Assembly: GCF_001027745.1 (NCBI RefSeq)
Contig: NZ_LECU01000006.1
Span: forward strand, 558,001-622,000
Direction of reading: 5' to 3'
DNA from: Pedobacter sp. BMA
GTDB taxonomy: Bacteria; Bacteroidota; Bacteroidia; Sphingobacteriales; Sphingobacteriaceae
DNA: 64,000 bases
Shown in pieces: positions 34,801-44,034 of the stretch (positions are counted from its first letter, which is position 1; the number at the start of each line of letters is the position of its first letter). A program made the position numbers and the translations under genes. The notes beneath the pieces were generated by a model. The model searched no databases. It was not told the origin of the DNA and saw nothing but the letters and a program-made list of their open reading frames with translations.

Positions 34801-34848
34801 GATATCGTTGAAGCTTACGAACAGGTTGAAGTAGCAAGAAAGTTGTAG
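31804..34848 (+). CDS. infB: Translation initiation factor IF-2
   Basis: The 1014-residue protein has a short N-terminal domain, then a long low-complexity linker. The linker first has Pro/Ala/Glu/Lys segments (about 85-260). A basic cluster KRKRKRKK follows, and then a Gly/Gln/Pro/Asn-rich part (about 295-380). The GTPase domain has G1 GHVDHGKT (about 521-528), G3 DTPGHEA (about 569) and TKVD (about 624). Domains II, III and the fMet-tRNA-binding C-terminus complete it. It delivers initiator tRNA to the 30S subunit. The linker is longer than in E. coli IF2 and shows no sign of frameshift. Confidence 0.96.
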   Translation: MSDDKPIILIKAIKELNIGMGTAVEFLNKKGFSAEKSPMFKLTPDMYSALLKEYQGDKIVREEAKQIVIGKIRRDEPETEKPVEAPKKDTDFEKSDEILIKNAQSFTAPAEKPKVAETPAPKVETPAPAAAEPVAASKAEDKSEDSGLPGVKIVGKIDLNDLNSKTRPVKKEETAPAPSAPEPTPVAKVEESVKPVEQPKVEEKPVEVKKEEVPAPAPVAKTPEPAKPVEQPKAEQKPANAEPEVIKARTVKLSGPNIIGKITLPTTPDRRSNPVASSSDSEAAKRKRKRKKTPGAPGQPGQQGGQGQPGQNPAGQGQGGAPGQPRQPYQGNRPGGTPYQGNRPAGQGGPGYQGNRNNNRPGFQNRNATPSGPKEEPTEKEIQDQIKATLARLSGAGKSGKFAQRAKLRRQKRDDVAFNAEEAANELESQSKILKVTEFVTANELASMMDVPVTKIIGTCMSLGMFVSINQRLDAETLTIVADEFGYEIQFVKPDEDEENVIEEEDNEADLIERAPVVTIMGHVDHGKTSLLDYIRKANVVAGEAGGITQHIGAYMVTTPTGKKVTFLDTPGHEAFTAMRARGAKAADIAIIVIAADDAVMPQTKEAINHAQAAGVPLVFAFTKVDKPGANADKVREQLSAMNILVEDWGGKYQSQEISSKSGLNVDLLLDKVLLEAELLELKANPNKRATGTVIESALDKGRGIVTTVLVQAGTLRVGDPILAGSYSGRVKALTNERGAKVESAGPSQPVQVLGMQGAPTAGDRFNALESETEARDIANKRMQLQREQGLRTQKHITLDEIGRRLAIGNFKELNIIVKGDVDGSIEALADSLLKLSTEQIQINIISKGVGQISESDVLLASASDAIIIGFQVRPSTGARKLAEAEQIDIRLYSIIYDAINEIKSAMEGMLDPEFEEKIVANVEIRETFKITKVGTIAGCMVLDGKITRNSKIRIVRDGVVVYTGELASLKRFKDDVKEVNKGYECGLNIQNFNNIEVGDIVEAYEQVEVARKL

Positions 34849-34874
34849 TTCAGCTAAAAGCAATATAAATATTT

Positions 34875-34903
34875 AAGGCCTCAAGTGATTGAGGCCTTTT
34901 TTT
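34875..34903 (+). terminator. Terminator of the rimP-nusA-infB operon
   Basis: AAGGCCTCA pairs with TGAGGCCTT over a 6-base loop and is followed by seven Ts, 26 bases after the infB stop. Confidence 0.88.
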
Positions 34904-34942
34904 GTTTTGTATGATTGCAACATTGCCCTGTTTTAATCGTAC

Positions 34943-36016
34943 TTACTGCCCGATTATCCACCGCATTTTCCTTGGGGCTTTGGAAATTAAAATGGTAAGC
35001 AGATATGCTGTCGGATATACAATTGCAAATCTTACGATCTGAAGGATGACAAGCACTCTTGTTGACTTCTGATCATTGGAAATATGCAGAGGTTCAAAAA
35101 TCATCGGTAAAAGGTAAAAGATTAAAAGCTGGTGTGTAAGATAAATTCCAAAGGTTGTATCTCTCGGTTTTAGTTTTTTAATGAAGCTAAAATTGCAGTA
35201 TTTAAACAGGAATATAAAGCTGATTAATGAATAAATAATATTTGACAATCTAAGGGTATTAAACGGATCTTTAGGCAGTATGTTCATCAGATTTATGGTT
35301 TCTGTACATGATAAGATGAAAGATGCAACAAGCGCGAGTACAATCTGCCATCCCTTTATTTTTTCAACCCAGTCACAAAATTTTTCAAAGTGGATGTTCA
35401 ACTTAAATCCTAACCAAAGGTAAAATACAAATCCTAATACGGCTGTTGTATGTGCGGTGGGAATAATCTGTATGTAAAGATTTAGAGCATAAAACAATGA
35501 TAAGAGACCCAGAATAGCACCAAAAACATTCGAGTAAAGGTATTTCCTGAACGTTAACAAAACGGCGATGCAGATCATAAAATTTACGATAAACCAGTAA
35601 CTCGTATCCAAAGTAATGTGATAAATGTTTTCGAAAAACTTGTCGGCAGGATTTATTAATAATTCCATATTACCCGATTTTACGTATTTGAAATACCAGC
35701 TGATATAGGTGAGGCATAACATGATGAAACACCAGAATGACCATGGTTTGAATGTGTTGTCAAATCTACGTTTAAGGTACTCCCAAGAGTTATATTTTGT
35801 AAATTTATCTCCAATCAGAAAACCTGATAAAATAAAAAATATAATGGTTCCAAACTTAAAGACCTGAATGCTTAATGTCTGTGCGAGCTGATCGTCAAAA
35901 TCTGTGAAGTACCTGTTCCAGAAAAGGGTAGAATGCTCCATCACAATCCCAAACATGGATATAAACCTCAGGTTATCGATAAAGCTATAATTGATATTTT
36001 TTTTTGGCTCTCTCAT
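34943..36016 (-). CDS. Acyltransferase family 3 membrane protein
   Basis: The 357-residue protein has about ten hydrophobic helices and the family start FIDNLRFISMFGIVMEHS. The histidine of the MEHS segment (H27) is the expected catalytic residue. Family members add acetyl or other acyl groups to sugars of O-antigens, exopolysaccharides or lipids from the cytoplasmic side. It is the last gene of the minus-strand glycan operon; its start codon shares one base with the stop of the preceding gene (TAATG). Its substrate is likely the glycan made by the neighbours, by inference. Confidence 0.83.
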   Translation of the reverse strand: MREPKKNINYSFIDNLRFISMFGIVMEHSTLFWNRYFTDFDDQLAQTLSIQVFKFGTIIFFILSGFLIGDKFTKYNSWEYLKRRFDNTFKPWSFWCFIMLCLTYISWYFKYVKSGNMELLINPADKFFENIYHITLDTSYWFIVNFMICIAVLLTFRKYLYSNVFGAILGLLSLFYALNLYIQIIPTAHTTAVLGFVFYLWLGFKLNIHFEKFCDWVEKIKGWQIVLALVASFILSCTETINLMNILPKDPFNTLRLSNIIYSLISFIFLFKYCNFSFIKKLKPRDTTFGIYLTHQLLIFYLLPMIFEPLHISNDQKSTRVLVILQIVRFAIVYPTAYLLTILISKAPRKMRWIIGQ

Positions 36017-37026
36017 TATTTGTGGTTAAATATAGCTTTGATATCCTTATTAAATACTGCTTCCTCTGTTAAAAGCTCTTCTTTATATTTTGCAAAATCT
36101 TTAATCCTGACCGGGTAGTTTGCCAGGCAATCGGATATGAGATTAGTAATGTCTGGATATAAGCTTACGTCTTTATTAAAACGATATTCATCAGGGATAG
36201 GCATATCTTCCCGATAAGCTGCAGACCCATTTTTTCCAATGATCATACAACAATTCATCAGGCAGGCCTCCCTTGGCATTCGCTCTTTGCCGGGGTGAAA
36301 ACCAAAGTCGATATACAATTTACTTTTATTCATTAGCGCAGCCACTTCTGATGCTAGAAGTCCCTGGACTGCTACCCAACTGAATTGTGGCGTTTGTTTA
36401 ATTAAATCATCCAAAAAAACATCATTCTTTTTTGGATTGTATAGAATAATATCTTCTTTAATACAATTATCATCTATCTCATTGATGAATGCCTGGTTCA
36501 TATAGTCAGAAATTTTACCTGTTATGCGGATATTGTTTTCTTTTAATAAAACTTCGGAGTAGAAGGAATGCCGGATATGATCCAGAGGGAGCTTTCTAAG
36601 CCGCTCTAAAGTAGGTAGAGGCGGATTTATATGTGGATTAATCAAAGACTTTAAAGCATAGAAACGTTTCTTTTTTATTTTTTCCTTCCAGGGTTTTAAG
36701 CCTTCCCAATAGTAAGTTACACTTAACCACCAGATTGCTTTTCTGATCTTCGAATATGGTTTCTGATAAATAGGATATAAATTAGATTCAGCCAGGATCA
36801 TCACGTTTTTAGCATTGTTGTCCACCTCTTTAGTATAAGGTACTGAGTATGCTTCATACTGAGGGTGGATAGGATTAGGATGATTGGGTGGGATATATGA
36901 CATTTGCGCATCAAAGCCATTTTTAATCAAATAATGTCCCAGCTGGTGTAAAGCCTCCGGGCCACCCGTTGCCATTGCGGCGGGACATTGAATGTAAATT
37001 TTCGCCCCTTTTTCTAATACGATCAT
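36016..37026 (-). CDS. Probable glycosyltransferase (GT4-like C-terminus)
   Basis: The 336-residue protein begins GAKIYIQCPAAMATGGPEALHQLGHYL, resembling the N-terminal Rossmann region of some GT-B enzymes. The later segment reads SEVAALMNKSKLYIDFGFHPGKERMPREACLMNCC. This is the donor-binding region of GT4-like proteins with a conserved glutamate (PREA). No family label is certain. It lies 3 bases after the preceding GT2 gene and overlaps the acyltransferase start by one base, which makes it part of the operon. Confidence 0.7.
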   Translation of the reverse strand: MIVLEKGAKIYIQCPAAMATGGPEALHQLGHYLIKNGFDAQMSYIPPNHPNPIHPQYEAYSVPYTKEVDNNAKNVMILAESNLYPIYQKPYSKIRKAIWWLSVTYYWEGLKPWKEKIKKKRFYALKSLINPHINPPLPTLERLRKLPLDHIRHSFYSEVLLKENNIRITGKISDYMNQAFINEIDDNCIKEDIILYNPKKNDVFLDDLIKQTPQFSWVAVQGLLASEVAALMNKSKLYIDFGFHPGKERMPREACLMNCCMIIGKNGSAAYREDMPIPDEYRFNKDVSLYPDITNLISDCLANYPVRIKDFAKYKEELLTEEAVFNKDIKAIFNHK

Positions 37027-37029
37027 CCC

Positions 37030-37761
37030 TTATTTGTAGTTTTTATATTCCTCAACAATTGAATGCAGTCCAGCATTTTCATATTTTTCTAACTCTCTAT
37101 CCATATGACCGTAAACCTTTGCATAATGCGGACCACAAGCGTGGAGGCAGTAATGGTTTTTGATCAATCCTGATTTAAGCTTAAGCTTTCTGCTGAACAA
37201 GTTAACCAGTAGCCCGTCTTCTCCTTTAGCCATATTTAAATCATTCAGTAAAAACCTGAGCTTTATTTTATTATAGTTTTTCTTTTCGAAGCAAGCACAC
37301 CAACCACCTGTAGGTCCTTTTTCTATTACTTTTTCACCCCTAATTTCTTCAACGTAATTCTCAATTGGAGGTTTAGCGCCTAGTGTAAACTCATTTTGAA
37401 CGACATTTAATGCAAGAAAACCATAATCAGGAAATGCTTTCAAATAATCAATGAATATTTCTTCAACTGCAGGTGGAAAGGTCAGTACATCATCATCTAC
37501 AATAATAATATATTCACCTTTTGCCATCCCAAAAAGGCGCTTGTAGGCATTTAGTCCGTGATTTTTTTTTCTTCTTACAATTTTAACAAGCGGATTTGAG
37601 CTGTATTTATCCAGAACAACATGAGTGTTGTCTGTTGAGCCATTATCCATTACAATCACTTCAGTTTCAGTGTTGTTTTTGATTGATGGCAATAATGCCG
37701 ATAAACATTCATCCAGAAATTTATATCTATTCCAACTGAGTATTACAAAACTTACTTTCAT
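37030..37761 (-). CDS. Glycosyltransferase family 2
   Basis: The 243-residue GT-A enzyme has SFVILSWNRYKFLDECLSALL at the start, then IVMDNGSTDNT for nucleotide binding. VDDDV near 92-96 is the metal-binding DxD. A C-terminal acceptor part has EDGLLVN. It transfers a sugar from a nucleotide donor, probably at the inner face of the cytoplasmic membrane. It sits within the minus-strand glycan operon, 7 bases after the neighbouring GT2 gene. Confidence 0.88.
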   Translation of the reverse strand: MKVSFVILSWNRYKFLDECLSALLPSIKNNTETEVIVMDNGSTDNTHVVLDKYSSNPLVKIVRRKKNHGLNAYKRLFGMAKGEYIIIVDDDVLTFPPAVEEIFIDYLKAFPDYGFLALNVVQNEFTLGAKPPIENYVEEIRGEKVIEKGPTGGWCACFEKKNYNKIKLRFLLNDLNMAKGEDGLLVNLFSRKLKLKSGLIKNHYCLHACGPHYAKVYGHMDRELEKYENAGLHSIVEEYKNYK

Positions 37762-37768
37762 AGTGCTT

Positions 37769-38698
37769 TTAATTATTAAAACAAATTTTTCTTATTGTAT
37801 TTAATTGACTTAATTTATTCTTTCCTTTCAAATGAAAATAGAACAGGATGTGATAGTATCTCAATAGGAAGAAAAATAGCCTGAATCCCCTGAGCCCCTC
37901 TTGATATGCTACCAGATAATAATAGATCTTCCGAATCTCCTTTTGATTTCTGTTATTCAAGCTAAAACCTGAACAATAATTTATCCAGTTTAAGTTGTAG
38001 TTCAAAAAACCCTTGTTCCCAGTGCTATCATCCTGTTTTTTTAAGTTAAGCGTATCTGTAATAGCTAAGTCATGCTGCCTGTAATTAACCAGGATATCAG
38101 GGATAGCCTTTATCTTTCCAATGGTTATCGCAACAAAGGTAATCCACCAATCGTGATAAAATTCACTGTTGAAAGGTAAAATAACTGATATTAAAGTGCT
38201 TTTAAAAAGCATTGCATGGCCTGCTACACAATTAGAAATAAGAAAAGGAAGGTTGGATGTTCCATCATATGAGCGGTAATGATCGCTCATTTTTACATGT
38301 GGGATTAATTTTCCCTGCTTGTCTATCAGGTTTGAGTCATGGTAGATCATGTCAGAATCACCAATCTGAGTAATTAGTGTGGTTAATTTTTCTATCATCC
38401 AAACATCATCCTGATCAGAGAGTGCGATGTAGTCACCCGTACACCGGGAAATAGCCTGCTCGAAGTTTTTAACAAAGCCAAGGTTTTGATCATTCTGGTA
38501 CAGCGAAATGATAGGATAATTCGACGCATAACGCTTGAGAATTTCAAAAGTACCGTCAGTAGATTGATCATCACAAATAATGATTTCAATAGATTCGTAG
38601 CTTTGTGAGAGAATACTCTCAAGTTGTTCTGTGATGTGTTTCTCTCCATTAAAAGTACACAGTGCTACTGAAATAAGTGGTCGTAATGTTTCAGACAT
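37769..38698 (-). CDS. Glycosyltransferase family 2 (rhamnosyltransferase-like)
   Basis: The 309-residue protein starts LISVALCTFNGEKHITEQLESIL, with IICDDQSTDGT. SDQDDVW near 94-100 is the DxD-type motif common in bacterial rhamnosyltransferases. The C-terminal end contains a hydrophobic stretch (about 265-290) that may anchor it at the membrane. The donor sugar is a guess based on the SDQDDVW signature. It is 6 bases after the DUF5672 gene. Confidence 0.85.
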   Translation of the reverse strand: MSETLRPLISVALCTFNGEKHITEQLESILSQSYESIEIIICDDQSTDGTFEILKRYASNYPIISLYQNDQNLGFVKNFEQAISRCTGDYIALSDQDDVWMIEKLTTLITQIGDSDMIYHDSNLIDKQGKLIPHVKMSDHYRSYDGTSNLPFLISNCVAGHAMLFKSTLISVILPFNSEFYHDWWITFVAITIGKIKAIPDILVNYRQHDLAITDTLNLKKQDDSTGNKGFLNYNLNWINYCSGFSLNNRNQKEIRKIYYYLVAYQEGLRGFRLFFFLLRYYHILFYFHLKGKNKLSQLNTIRKICFNN

Positions 38699-38704
38699 GG
38701 TGAT

Positions 38705-39511
38705 TTATTTTATTTCAATTCCTTGTGATTTAAATATTGGCTGCCAAAACTCAAGGTTCTTATCCCAGGCATGACAACCGAATGGAAGTACCCCTTTGGT
38801 TAATTCTAATGCATATTCACCATGGCTTTCAATAGAAAAAAGAGCTGCTTTTTTATAGTTTGGGATTTTTAACTGTTCTGATTTTCGGTTTACCGCTATA
38901 CTCCAGAAGGCGTCCTCGTTGAAACGGTGAAAGTTTTGAGCAGTATAATCAGCAATCAATTTCTGCTTTGACTGGCATAAATCAAAGAACTTTTTGGTGT
39001 TCCTAAGCGAAAATCCGCCGTTACCCACTTTATTTTCAAACTGTAAGTCACTGGGGATACCAGTCCTTTTTTGTTTTACATCATACTTAATGTGAAAATA
39101 AGCTTTAAACTGATTCTTTAGTTTTTTGAATAAATCTGGATAGTCTGCTTCTCTTAACCAGGGAGCACCAATATAATCATAACCTGCCTCGCACCACTGT
39201 TGCAACTCATCTTTGAATACAAAAGCATCAGGCTGGTAGATTAAGATAAAATCATTGGCAAGAAATTTCTCATAGAATATCGAAGCCAACATCAATCTGT
39301 TATATCCGGCGATGTTTGTAAAATATACATCATCGAAGCTGTAAACGGTGTTAAAAGGATACTTATAGTTTTTTAGATCTAGTGACAGGGGTTTTACCGC
39401 AACAATATTATATTCGCCAAGTACTTTAAAGCACTGGTTGAGCGAGATGATTTCCATTTCACTCAGCGAAGGTTTGTATATAGGAATAACTACAGTAACA
39501 CTTTTTTTCAT
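38705..39511 (-). CDS. DUF5672-family protein, probable glycosyltransferase-related
   Basis: The 268-residue protein contains VTVVIPIYKPSL at the start, FILIYQPDAFVF in the middle and GNGGFSLRNTKKF near 165. The last is a motif seen in DUF5672 proteins and similar to the acceptor loop of some fringe-like glycosyltransferases. No DxD motif of the classical GT2 kind is obvious. It opens the minus-strand operon, and its promoter is in the inverted repeat between it and the divergent GT4 gene. Confidence 0.75.
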   Translation of the reverse strand: MKKSVTVVIPIYKPSLSEMEIISLNQCFKVLGEYNIVAVKPLSLDLKNYKYPFNTVYSFDDVYFTNIAGYNRLMLASIFYEKFLANDFILIYQPDAFVFKDELQQWCEAGYDYIGAPWLREADYPDLFKKLKNQFKAYFHIKYDVKQKRTGIPSDLQFENKVGNGGFSLRNTKKFFDLCQSKQKLIADYTAQNFHRFNEDAFWSIAVNRKSEQLKIPNYKKAALFSIESHGEYALELTKGVLPFGCHAWDKNLEFWQPIFKSQGIEIK

Positions 39512-39555
39512 TCTATTGGTGAAATAATGCCTAAACAGGTTTGTTAATAAGATTC

Positions 39556-39592
39556 CAAAGTTATATTAACTAATGGATTAAATATAACTTTG
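39556..39592. promoter_or_regulatory. Divergent promoters in a perfect 12-bp inverted repeat
   Basis: CAAAGTTATATT (39556-39567) and AATATAACTTTG (39581-39592) are exact inverted repeats around a 13-base centre. Each arm contains TAACTTTG, the -7 box for the gene leaving on its side (minus 38705-39511, plus 39609-40847). No matching TTG is visible for either. A shared operator or symmetric promoters are possible. Confidence 0.5.
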
Positions 39593-39608
39593 CAGGAATA
39601 GAAAATTT

Positions 39609-40847
39609 ATGAAAAAAATCGCAATTGTTGTACAAAGATATGGTTTAGAGGTTAATGGCGGTGCAGAATATCATTGTAGAATACTGGCAGAAAAGCTTAA
39701 TCCTTTATTTGATCTGGAAGTGATTACTTCATGTGCCAAGGATTATACCACATGGCGGAACGAATATCAACCTGGTGTTTCAAGTGTCAATGGGGTTAAA
39801 GTCAGGCGATTTGAAGTTGTACAAGAGCGAAACAAAAAAAAGACTCAATCTATTGAACGGAGGCTGAGAAAAAAAACCTTTTTCCATAAAAGTCTGCAGC
39901 TGTTCGGAATTCTTTCTTTTGTGGAAACACTATTTAATTTAAACGATAATCTCAAAGAGCTTGGGAATGAATGGGCGAAACAGCAAGGACCATATACGCC
40001 TTCACTTATTGATTTTCTACAACACAATAAGCAGTACTATGACGCCATTATTTTCTTTACCTATCTGTATTATCCTACTTTTTATGGATTACAGACTGCA
40101 TCCGAGCGATCTATTTTAATCCCCACTGCTCATGACGAGCCACCAATCTATTTTCCTAATTTTAAAACCTTTTTTAAGCTACCTAAAGCAATTTTATACA
40201 ATACCAAAGCTGAGCAACATTTCGTCAATCAGCTTTTCCATAATCAGGGGATTTACAGTGACGTAGTGGGGGTAGGAATAGATGAGCCAGTTTATTATGC
40301 AAGGCCGAATGTAGTACCCAAAACGGATCCATACATCATTTATATCGGTCGAATCGATCCGGCAAAAGGATGCGACATTTTGTTTGAATATTTCATTGAA
40401 TATAAAAAAACTGATACTAGTAATTTGAAGCTTGTTTTAGTGGGTCAGCCGTTCATGGAGATCCCAAAGCACAACGATATCTTGCCTCAGGGCTTTGTGA
40501 GTGAGGAATTGAAAGGCGGCTTATTGCAATATGCCGCTGCACTTATTATTCCCTCTTTTTACGAAAGTTTATCATTAGTTACATTGGAAAGTATGATAGC
40601 AGGGGTTCCTGTTATTGCCAATGACTATAGCGAGGTATTAAAAAATCATATAGAGCAAAGCCGTGGAGGTTATTTGTTCTCGAATGTAGAAACTTTTAAG
40701 AAGGCACTGGATATGTTAACCAGTCCGGAAACTGATTTTGCACTGCTAAAAAGCAATGCAAAAAAGTATGTCATGGAAAGTTATAACTGGAATGTTGTTA
40801 TTGACAAAGTAAACAGTGCTGTTGATTATGTTTCTGCTAAAAACTAG
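39609..40847 (+). CDS. Glycosyltransferase family 4
   Basis: The 412-residue GT-B enzyme has a donor-binding C-terminal domain with IYIGRIDPAKGCDIL and LIIPSFYESLSLVTLESMIAGVPVIAN, the E-x7-E signature of GT4. The N-terminal acceptor domain starts KKIAIVVQRYGLEVNGGAEYHCR. It probably extends a lipid-linked or surface glycan. It is alone on the plus strand, ending in a CTAG that also holds the stop of the convergent ABC transporter gene. Confidence 0.88.
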   Translation: MKKIAIVVQRYGLEVNGGAEYHCRILAEKLNPLFDLEVITSCAKDYTTWRNEYQPGVSSVNGVKVRRFEVVQERNKKKTQSIERRLRKKTFFHKSLQLFGILSFVETLFNLNDNLKELGNEWAKQQGPYTPSLIDFLQHNKQYYDAIIFFTYLYYPTFYGLQTASERSILIPTAHDEPPIYFPNFKTFFKLPKAILYNTKAEQHFVNQLFHNQGIYSDVVGVGIDEPVYYARPNVVPKTDPYIIYIGRIDPAKGCDILFEYFIEYKKTDTSNLKLVLVGQPFMEIPKHNDILPQGFVSEELKGGLLQYAAALIIPSFYESLSLVTLESMIAGVPVIANDYSEVLKNHIEQSRGGYLFSNVETFKKALDMLTSPETDFALLKSNAKKYVMESYNWNVVIDKVNSAVDYVSAKN

Positions 40848-42679
40848 TCGTTAAAAGCCTGCATATCAATCAGGCGCTTATATAAACCGCCCTGACTCAT
40901 CAATTCACTATGGTTGCCCGTTTCAACAACATTTCCCTTATCAATAACAACGATTTGATCGGCGTGCTGAATGGTGCTCAGCCGGTGGGCAATAACAATT
41001 GAAGTACGGTTTTTCATCAGGTTATTTAATGCCTCCTGTACCAGTTTTTCAGATTCGGTATCCAATGCAGAGGTAGCTTCATCGAGCAACATAATCGGGG
41101 GATTTGCCAGTACTGCCCTTGCAATACATACACGTTGTTTCTGGCCTCCTGACAACCTGTTGCCGCGGTCACCAACAAACGACTGGTATCCATTTTCGGT
41201 ATTCTGAATAAACTCATGTGCATTGGCGATTTTAGCAGCAGCAATTACTTCTTCTGCTGTTGCATCAGGTTTTGCAAATGCGATGTTGTTAAAGATCGTA
41301 TCATTAAATAAGAAAGATTCCTGGTTCACAATCCCCATTTGTGCACGTATACTTTCAACGGTCAGGTTTTTATAGTCAAAACCATCGATTTTGATACTTC
41401 CTGATTTAGGGTCATGGAAGCGTGGGATCAGATCCATCAAGGTACTTTTTCCGCCACCAGACGGACCAACTAAAGCAATGGTTTTGCCTTTTTCGACGTC
41501 GAAATTGATGTTATTCAGAATTTGTTTTTCGCCGTAGCTGAAAGAAACATTCTCAAATTTTATAGCACTATTAAAGCCACTTAAAGGTTTCGCATCAGCG
41601 GCGTTAACCAGTTGAGGTTTGGTGTCAATCAGGTCCAGTACGCGCTCTCCTGCTGCAATGCCTGAGTGAATACCACTAAATGAATCAGTTAGTGCTTTTG
41701 CAGGGCGCATCACCTGAGAGAAAATAGCAATGTAAGCAATAAAGTCTGCTGCAGCCAGTGCATTAGCTTCTTTGTTGATGATAAGTGAACCGCCGTACCA
41801 TACTATTGCCGAAACCATTAGTACCCCCAGAAATTCGGAAACAGGCGAACCAAGCTGCTGGCGGCGGGTCATTTTTCTTGTTAGGTTGGAATAGTAAATA
41901 TTTTCCTTATTGAACTTGTCTTTGATCCGTTCTGTTGAATTAAAAGCCTTTATGATTTTGATACCACTTAAAGATTCATCCAAAAAGCCTATCATTTTGG
42001 CGAATGATTCGTGAGATTCTTTAGCCTGTTGTTTTAACCTTTTTACAATCTTGCTAATAATGAACCCGGAAACTGGTATCACCAATAAAGAGAATAAGGT
42101 TAACTTTACTGATATGTTAAATAGAAAAAATATGTAAACGATCAAAGTTACAGGCTCTTTAAATACAACCTGCAATGTATTAGTCACAGTAAACTGCACA
42201 ACCTGTACATCGGATGCAACTTTTGAGATAATATCACCCTTGCGTTCATTGTTGAAAAATCCAACATGCATGTTCATTACATTATTGAACACCGTTTTAC
42301 GAAGATTTAAAAGTGTATGAACGCGTAAATCTTCCATGTACCGTTGTGAAAAATACCTGAATAAGTTTGATAGTAATACTGATGCAATGATTACGATACA
42401 AACCAAACCTAAGGTCTTTTCAAGGCCATGAGTTGCGCTATATTGATTTACCGTTTGTCTAAATTGGCCTAATATATCAAAAGATGATGATGCTTTATCC
42501 ACCAATGATTCCTTCTTTTGCCCCTTGTTCGTATTCAGAAGTGTTTCAAAAAGCGGAGACAACAGTGCTAGATTTAGCGTGCCAAATAAGATCGACAAGA
42601 GGGTTGCGATGACGTAGGGAATCGCAAACTTTTCTATTGGCTTGGCAAAAGATAATAACCGAAAGTATATTTTCATCAA
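40844..42679 (-). CDS. ABC exporter, MsbA/PglK-like, permease fused to ATPase
   Basis: The 611-residue half-transporter has six membrane helices in the first about 330 residues and one ATPase domain. Walker A GPSGGGKST is at about 404, the signature LSGGQKQR near 510, and Walker B IMLLDEATSALD near 525. A homodimer is expected. In this setting, between glycosyltransferase genes, it likely flips a lipid-linked glycan or exports lipid A-type glycolipid; the sequence does not show which. A TAACTTTG box (42701-42694, minus) is a candidate promoter. Its TAG stop overlaps the convergent gene's stop. Confidence 0.88.
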   Translation of the reverse strand: MMKIYFRLLSFAKPIEKFAIPYVIATLLSILFGTLNLALLSPLFETLLNTNKGQKKESLVDKASSSFDILGQFRQTVNQYSATHGLEKTLGLVCIVIIASVLLSNLFRYFSQRYMEDLRVHTLLNLRKTVFNNVMNMHVGFFNNERKGDIISKVASDVQVVQFTVTNTLQVVFKEPVTLIVYIFFLFNISVKLTLFSLLVIPVSGFIISKIVKRLKQQAKESHESFAKMIGFLDESLSGIKIIKAFNSTERIKDKFNKENIYYSNLTRKMTRRQQLGSPVSEFLGVLMVSAIVWYGGSLIINKEANALAAADFIAYIAIFSQVMRPAKALTDSFSGIHSGIAAGERVLDLIDTKPQLVNAADAKPLSGFNSAIKFENVSFSYGEKQILNNINFDVEKGKTIALVGPSGGGKSTLMDLIPRFHDPKSGSIKIDGFDYKNLTVESIRAQMGIVNQESFLFNDTIFNNIAFAKPDATAEEVIAAAKIANAHEFIQNTENGYQSFVGDRGNRLSGGQKQRVCIARAVLANPPIMLLDEATSALDTESEKLVQEALNNLMKNRTSIVIAHRLSTIQHADQIVVIDKGNVVETGNHSELMSQGGLYKRLIDMQAFND

Positions 42680-42846
42680 AAATGTTTAAATGCCAAAGTT
42701 AAGCATTTAGACAAGTTATTTAATAACCACTGTTAAGCAATGGCTCTAAATCGACATTTCGATGATTTCTAATGTATTATTGCATCAGTAGAAATAATAA
42801 TTTGAAAAAATAATTCTTTCTTTGCAGGGCTAATAATTGACTACCT

Positions 42847-44034
42847 ATGTTGAACAGATTTCGTTGGAGTATCTTTTTAAATCAGAAACTTGTTTACGGT
42901 TTATATATTTTGTTGGCGGTTGTTGCCGCATTGAAGCAATACCTACACCATTCTTTTAATAACTACCTCATCTTTAAATATACCTTCTGGCATCTTATCG
43001 ATTTAAAGCCACTATATATCAATTCGCCTCTCAACCCCTACTTTGATTGTAATCACTATGGCCCTGCTTTCGCTCTTGTTATTGCACCATTTGCTGTTTT
43101 ACCCGATTGGGCGGGAACAGTTTTATGGAATATCGCAAACGTTATTGTACTGCTTTGGGGGATTTTTAGCCTGCCTTTAAAAAAGAATACCAAAATCATT
43201 ATCGGATACATTTGTGCCCATGAAGCTTTGACAGCACTTTTTAGCTATCAGTTTAATGTGGCATTAACAGGTACAATACTGCTAAGTTTCTCCTACATCA
43301 TCAAAAACGAAAATTTCAAATCAGCGTTTTTCATTGCATTTGGTACAATGGTGAAACTGTACGGAATTGTAGCGCTTGCTTTTTTCTTTTTTACAAAAGA
43401 TAAGCTGCGGTTTATTTTATATGGACTGGTTTGTCTAGCTATACTCTTTCTGGTGCCCATGTTGTTTTCTTCTCCGCAATATATATTACATACCTATCAA
43501 GACTGGTACAGATCTTTGGTTGAAAAGAATGATAGCAATACTACGCTAGACTCATTTCAGGATATTTCATTAATGGGCCTGGTTAGGCGGGTCGCTCATA
43601 ATAAGGAAATTCCTAACGGACCGATGTTAATGGGTGGCCTTCTATTATTTCTTTTACCCTACATCAGGATAAACCAGTATAAGGAAGTTGGCTTCCGGTT
43701 GATGCTTCTTGCATCAACATTAATTTTTACGGTTATTTTCAGCACCGGCTCGGAATCTCCTACTTACATCATTGCCTTTGTTGGCATCGCTATATGGTTT
43801 ATGTTGCAACCGAAGAAAAATTGGTTTGTAGTGTCCCTGTTAATTTTCGCTTTTGTGGTCACCAGTTTATCCCCAACAGACATTATCCCCAGAGATGTCA
43901 GGTATTTTATCAGGATTTATTCACTGAAAGCATTACCATGTGCTATCATTTGGTTCACCATAATTTATCAAATGTTAACGGTGAATTTCAAAAAACAAGG
44001 TGAAAATGATCAAATTTCGCCAGTTAGTGAATGA
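42847..44034 (+). CDS. GT87 (DUF2029)-type membrane glycosyltransferase
   Basis: The 395-residue polytopic protein has about nine to ten hydrophobic helices. The DUF2029 pattern is seen in the first loop (YTFWHLIDLKPLYINSPLNPYFDCNHYGPAFALVIAPFAVLP). Characterised members are polyprenol-phosphate-mannose-dependent mannosyltransferases that act outside the cytoplasm. The YGP motif with its nearby acidic residue fits this. It points to a polyprenol-phosphate sugar as donor. Its last 25 bases overlap the convergent GT4 gene. Confidence 0.8.
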   Translation: MLNRFRWSIFLNQKLVYGLYILLAVVAALKQYLHHSFNNYLIFKYTFWHLIDLKPLYINSPLNPYFDCNHYGPAFALVIAPFAVLPDWAGTVLWNIANVIVLLWGIFSLPLKKNTKIIIGYICAHEALTALFSYQFNVALTGTILLSFSYIIKNENFKSAFFIAFGTMVKLYGIVALAFFFFTKDKLRFILYGLVCLAILFLVPMLFSSPQYILHTYQDWYRSLVEKNDSNTTLDSFQDISLMGLVRRVAHNKEIPNGPMLMGGLLLFLLPYIRINQYKEVGFRLMLLASTLIFTVIFSTGSESPTYIIAFVGIAIWFMLQPKKNWFVVSLLIFAFVVTSLSPTDIIPRDVRYFIRIYSLKALPCAIIWFTIIYQMLTVNFKKQGENDQISPVSE

